Shown here piece after piece: positions 61,252 through 64,000 of a stretch of DNA of 64,000 bases. Source of the stretch: Centroberyx gerrardi. Lineage: Eukaryota; Chordata; Actinopteri; Beryciformes; Berycidae. The notes under the pieces were generated by a model. It saw only the letters and a program-made list of their open reading frames with translations. It was not told the origin of the DNA and searched no databases. Position 1 is the first letter of the stretch. Every line of letters starts with the position of its first letter. Where the stretch lies: assembly GCF_048128805.1 (NCBI RefSeq), contig NC_136012.1:8130121-8194120 (forward strand), in the 5' to 3' direction. Position numbers and translations under genes: made by a program.

Positions 61252-62420
61252 TCATTTTCCCTCTTTCTCAGACCACTCCTTGTATCCTCCGGCATAATTA
61301 CGTGCACTGAAACAGAAGAAAAGAGGCAGAGAAGATAAGAGTTGTCATCAATACACAGCTATTGTATAATGACATGCAAGATGAGCTGTGTGTGTTATGC
61401 ACAGTAAGCGATAACTTATTTACCTCTGGTATCCTAGTTCGTGTGCCTTGTCTGTGGCCACTCCCCCTCGCCTGCCCATCTGGCAGTGAAACACCAGCTC
61501 TGGGGCGTCCAGCGGTGGCTTGGTCACCCCGTATTTGACCTTGAATTCTGCAGGATCCAGTGCAAGAGCACTCTCCACTGTATCGACTAGGGAAGCAAGG
61601 AAGGGGAAAAGGGATGAAGGAAGGAAAGAAGAATATTCTTCAATCAACTAGGAGAGGGACAGAAACAGCTATTCTGAAACCTTCATAACCTGAAAAACAG
61701 GCCTACACCAATACCATTCACCACTGCAAACTGTTGCATTTCCAGTATTCCAAGTGAAACCTGCATACTGTTTACTGTGCATGACAACTGCTACTTTTCA
61801 ACATCAAAAAAGAAAATGAAGTACTGAAAATGAAGTAGTCCTTCAAAGCTATTTTTTGACTATGGATATTCTTTTCCCCCCACATAAATGACTGTGAGTG
61901 AAGCTCACCTGGGATGTGGATAGATCCTGGGATGTGTCCTTTATCCACTTCCTCTTTAGAGCGGACATCGACCAAAAGGAGGCTCTGGCTCTTCGCCAGG
62001 AGTACTTTGAGATCTGCATAGGAGATCTCCTGCTTGTCTGGTAATGGGAGAGGCATAAAACTGATTTAGGTTTGAGCTTGAGAAGACATTGTTGGATACC
62101 CAACATGCACTGTCTGTTTTTTTAAGACAGATTAGGCTACTGCTGATAAGACAGCTTTACTGACACAAACTTTCTATATCAACCACCTTATTTCCAAAAG
62201 AGTTGGCTATGTTTTAGATGCTTGGCCATAACCATTTTGTAACCCTGGAGTATGATACATAGAGAGTGCAGGACAAACTTGTACACAGAGGTACAAGCAT
62301 GGATATGAAAGGTGCTGAACACAGATAAAAACTCTGACTCCCACCTCCACTTTCAGGGCACATTCCATTCCAGAAAATTGTTCCCCCATGTTTGCATTCA
62401 TTCTTCCTTTTAGATCAAGC

Positions 62421-62457
<37 letters not shown>

Positions 62458-63183
62458 GTGTGTGTGTGCGTGTATTAGGAGTAAGGGCGCAATGCCCTCA
62501 GTCACCTTTGATATAGTACAGCATGCAAACGCTCACTCAATATGTTTATAAGGGTGAAACTCTAAAGCTGAGAGATTTTGTGTACAGTCTCCCCATTAGG
62601 ATTGGTTTATTTTAGCTAAATACTGTGGTCAAAAGAGACAGGAAGCAGTTTGGCAGCGTATCAAGAACTCATAAATAGATGCAACAAAGCATGAAACAAA
62701 AACTTTGGATGCTTTTTGTCCAAACTCGTAACGAGCTGTTCCATGCGTTGTAACTACCTGTGGCGTTAATTGACTGCTGGCTATTTGCTTTCCCAACGTT
62801 TTTTTTGTGCTGAGTCATTCTGACTGTGTGTGAGACATATTCATAAGATAATGATTACTTAATATTCTAACAGCAAGGACTATTTTCCTCACTTAGTATT
62901 TGTTAGTTTGGAGAATTTCACGTGTGCAACAAGTAGCCTACTGCCCCAAACTGTAACTGTTAATCCGGCAGACAAGCACTGTCAATGTCACTCTCACCGC
63001 GATAATTGGGTCATGTAACTAATTACAGTTGGCTAACGTTGGATTTTTTACGTCATTCACAAATTCACGTGTTAAAACCAAAACTCAGATATCAGTAGGC
63101 TAAAACAGTCGCACTGACGAACTGTAAGTCAAATGAAACAAAAGGCTTCTTGCACAGTGTGCAAACTCACCTGCGTTTGCCAT
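61252..63183 (-). CDS. tstd1: Thiosulfate sulfurtransferase-like, single rhodanese domain
   Basis: TSTD1-type proteins move sulfane sulfur from thiosulfate to glutathione in the cytosol. Exons in order: 63171-63183, 61909-62037, 61424-61586, 61252-61306. They give 119 aa (human TSTD1 115). The rhodanese fold covers nearly all of it: ISYADLKVLLAKSQSLLLVD, DVRSKEEVDKGHIPGSIHIP, and the active-site loop HCQMGRRGG with catalytic Cys82. The end LGYQSARNYAGGYKEWSEKE matches human LGYTGARNYAGAYREWLEKE closely. The first coding exon is only four codons plus one base (MANA). A (GT)n run at about 62422-62468 lies in intron 1. Confidence 0.92.
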
Positions 63184-63460
63184 TTTGATTGTGTGTGCTG
63201 TGTGTATGAATCAATTGTATTTTCATATGCTGTTAAAAAAAATGTTCTTCCTGCCATCGTTTGCTGAAAAATCATTGGTTTAGATACCGAGGGAAGGCGG
63301 GACCTAGCTTAATTGACTTAAACCTTTAGCCAATCAGATCAAGTTCCCACTTTCACTGTTCTCGGCAAGAGTTTCAAAATAAAAGTTCAGCCGTATACTT
63401 CGGCGGGCTGGGTCTCTCAACTCTTTCCATTGAAAACAATGATTCAAACAAGACTTTTTA
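63184..63460. other. tstd1 upstream region
   Basis: A CCAAT motif in AGCCAATCAG lies at about 63330-63340, roughly 150 bp upstream of the tstd1 start, and could be part of its promoter. No other feature is recognised. Confidence 0.35.
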
Positions 63461-63872
63461 CAAGCTTTTATTAAAAAGACGTTAAAAGACGTTTTTAGTT
63501 TATTACAAAAGTTTCTGTCAGTATATCTTAAAGATTAATATTTACAATTAAATTCATCTGCCATAGAATTAAAACACTGTAATAAGCCTACAGAAGTTAA
63601 TTTGCCAGCAAATAAACCTGTAGTTTTTCTAGGCACAAAACCAACCGGCTGACCATTTGTTAGTGTTATTCCACTAAGTTCTTATTTCAGCATATTTCAA
63701 TCCTAATAAAAGAAAATACAATAAAAAAAAAAAGAAAATACAATAATTGTATATTCCTTGAAACAGGAACATAAACAACTTCTGAATTGTATCATTAATC
63801 ACAGCACCATCCCACTTGAGTTTTTGAGTTTTGTTCCTCAACAGCCTGTATCTGTCTCTGCACCGCTCCGGC

Positions 63873-64000
63873 TCACAGGTTTCCCTCTGTGGCGTACGAG
63901 GGGTTCCCCAGTCCCTCAGTGGAGTCCCTCTTGGATTTTCCACACACTTGGTACTTCCAGAGGATCACGGCCGCCACACAGAGGACTAGGAGGAAGGCCA
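63873..64000 (-). CDS. C-terminal exon of an unidentified single-pass membrane protein (partial)
   Basis: The minus strand from the window edge reads AFLLVLCVAAVILWKYQVCG, a hydrophobic helix ending in a tryptophan and basic stop-transfer region. A short cytoplasmic tail KSKRDSTEGLGNPSYATEGN follows and ends at Leu before the stop at 63873-63875. NPSY is an NPxY-like internalisation or PTB-binding motif. The exon continues beyond 64000, so start, ectodomain and identity are unknown. Downstream 63461-63872 would be 3' UTR, with minus-strand AATAAA near 63467 and 63500. The overlapping 89-residue frame beginning MENPRGTPL is read out of this frame and is not the gene. Confidence 0.6.
   Translation of the reverse strand, partial: AFLLVLCVAAVILWKYQVCGKSKRDSTEGLGNPSYATEGNL

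Overview
The window looks like a piece of a ray-finned (teleost) fish nuclear chromosome. Genes have many short exons with GT-AG introns and the proteins read as vertebrate orthologues. Between and inside them lie fish-type repeats: Tc1/mariner, hAT miniature elements, LINE tails, and very abundant (AC)n, (AG)n and (CT)n microsatellites. No rRNA, tRNA, CRISPR array or bacterial-type operon was seen.

Layout. 1-2.9 kb is repeat-rich: a LINE fragment, a deleted Tc1 element and a long (AG)n tract. 2.9-12.6 kb (+) is dpf2, a BAF-complex double PHD finger protein, complete in 11 exons. 14.1-24.2 kb (-) is a complete 17-exon K+-dependent Na+/Ca2+ exchanger closest to NCKX3, convergent with dpf2. 26.6-31.6 kb (-) is a coiled-coil protein with a KASH-like tail anchor. 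Head-to-head with it at 32.1-33.9 kb (+) is an intronless 580-residue, internally repeated coiled-coil gene with its own TATA promoter and poly(A) signal. 34.8-35.8 kb (+) holds two exons of a truncated trpt1. 37.5-39.3 kb (-) is zdhhc24, with 3 coding exons. 40.4-45.1 kb (+) is a coiled-coil protein with a very acidic C-terminal half (kizuna-like at best). 46.0-53.3 kb (-) is pola2, with 18 exons. 55.0-60.4 kb (-) is a 14-exon gene that best fits TOP6BL, the topoisomerase VIB-like meiotic protein. 61.3-63.2 kb (-) is tstd1, a single-domain rhodanese. 63.9 kb to the end (-) is the last exon of an unidentified single-pass membrane protein.

For every multi-exon gene except the unidentified edge fragment I chained exons by splice sites and reading phase. 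The chains close in frame from ATG to stop for dpf2 (406 aa), the NCKX (620), the KASH-like gene (358), zdhhc24 (291), the acidic coiled-coil gene (773, needing one 50-nt intron), pola2 (604), the TOP6BL candidate (441) and tstd1 (119). Lengths agree with the known family members where these are known.

The genes do not form a pathway. They look like a conserved neighbourhood: from memory, human DPF2, POLA2, TRPT1, ZDHHC24 and C11orf80/TOP6BL all lie in 11q13. The least explained parts are the intronless repeat coiled-coil gene, the adjacent KASH-like gene and the acidic coiled-coil gene.
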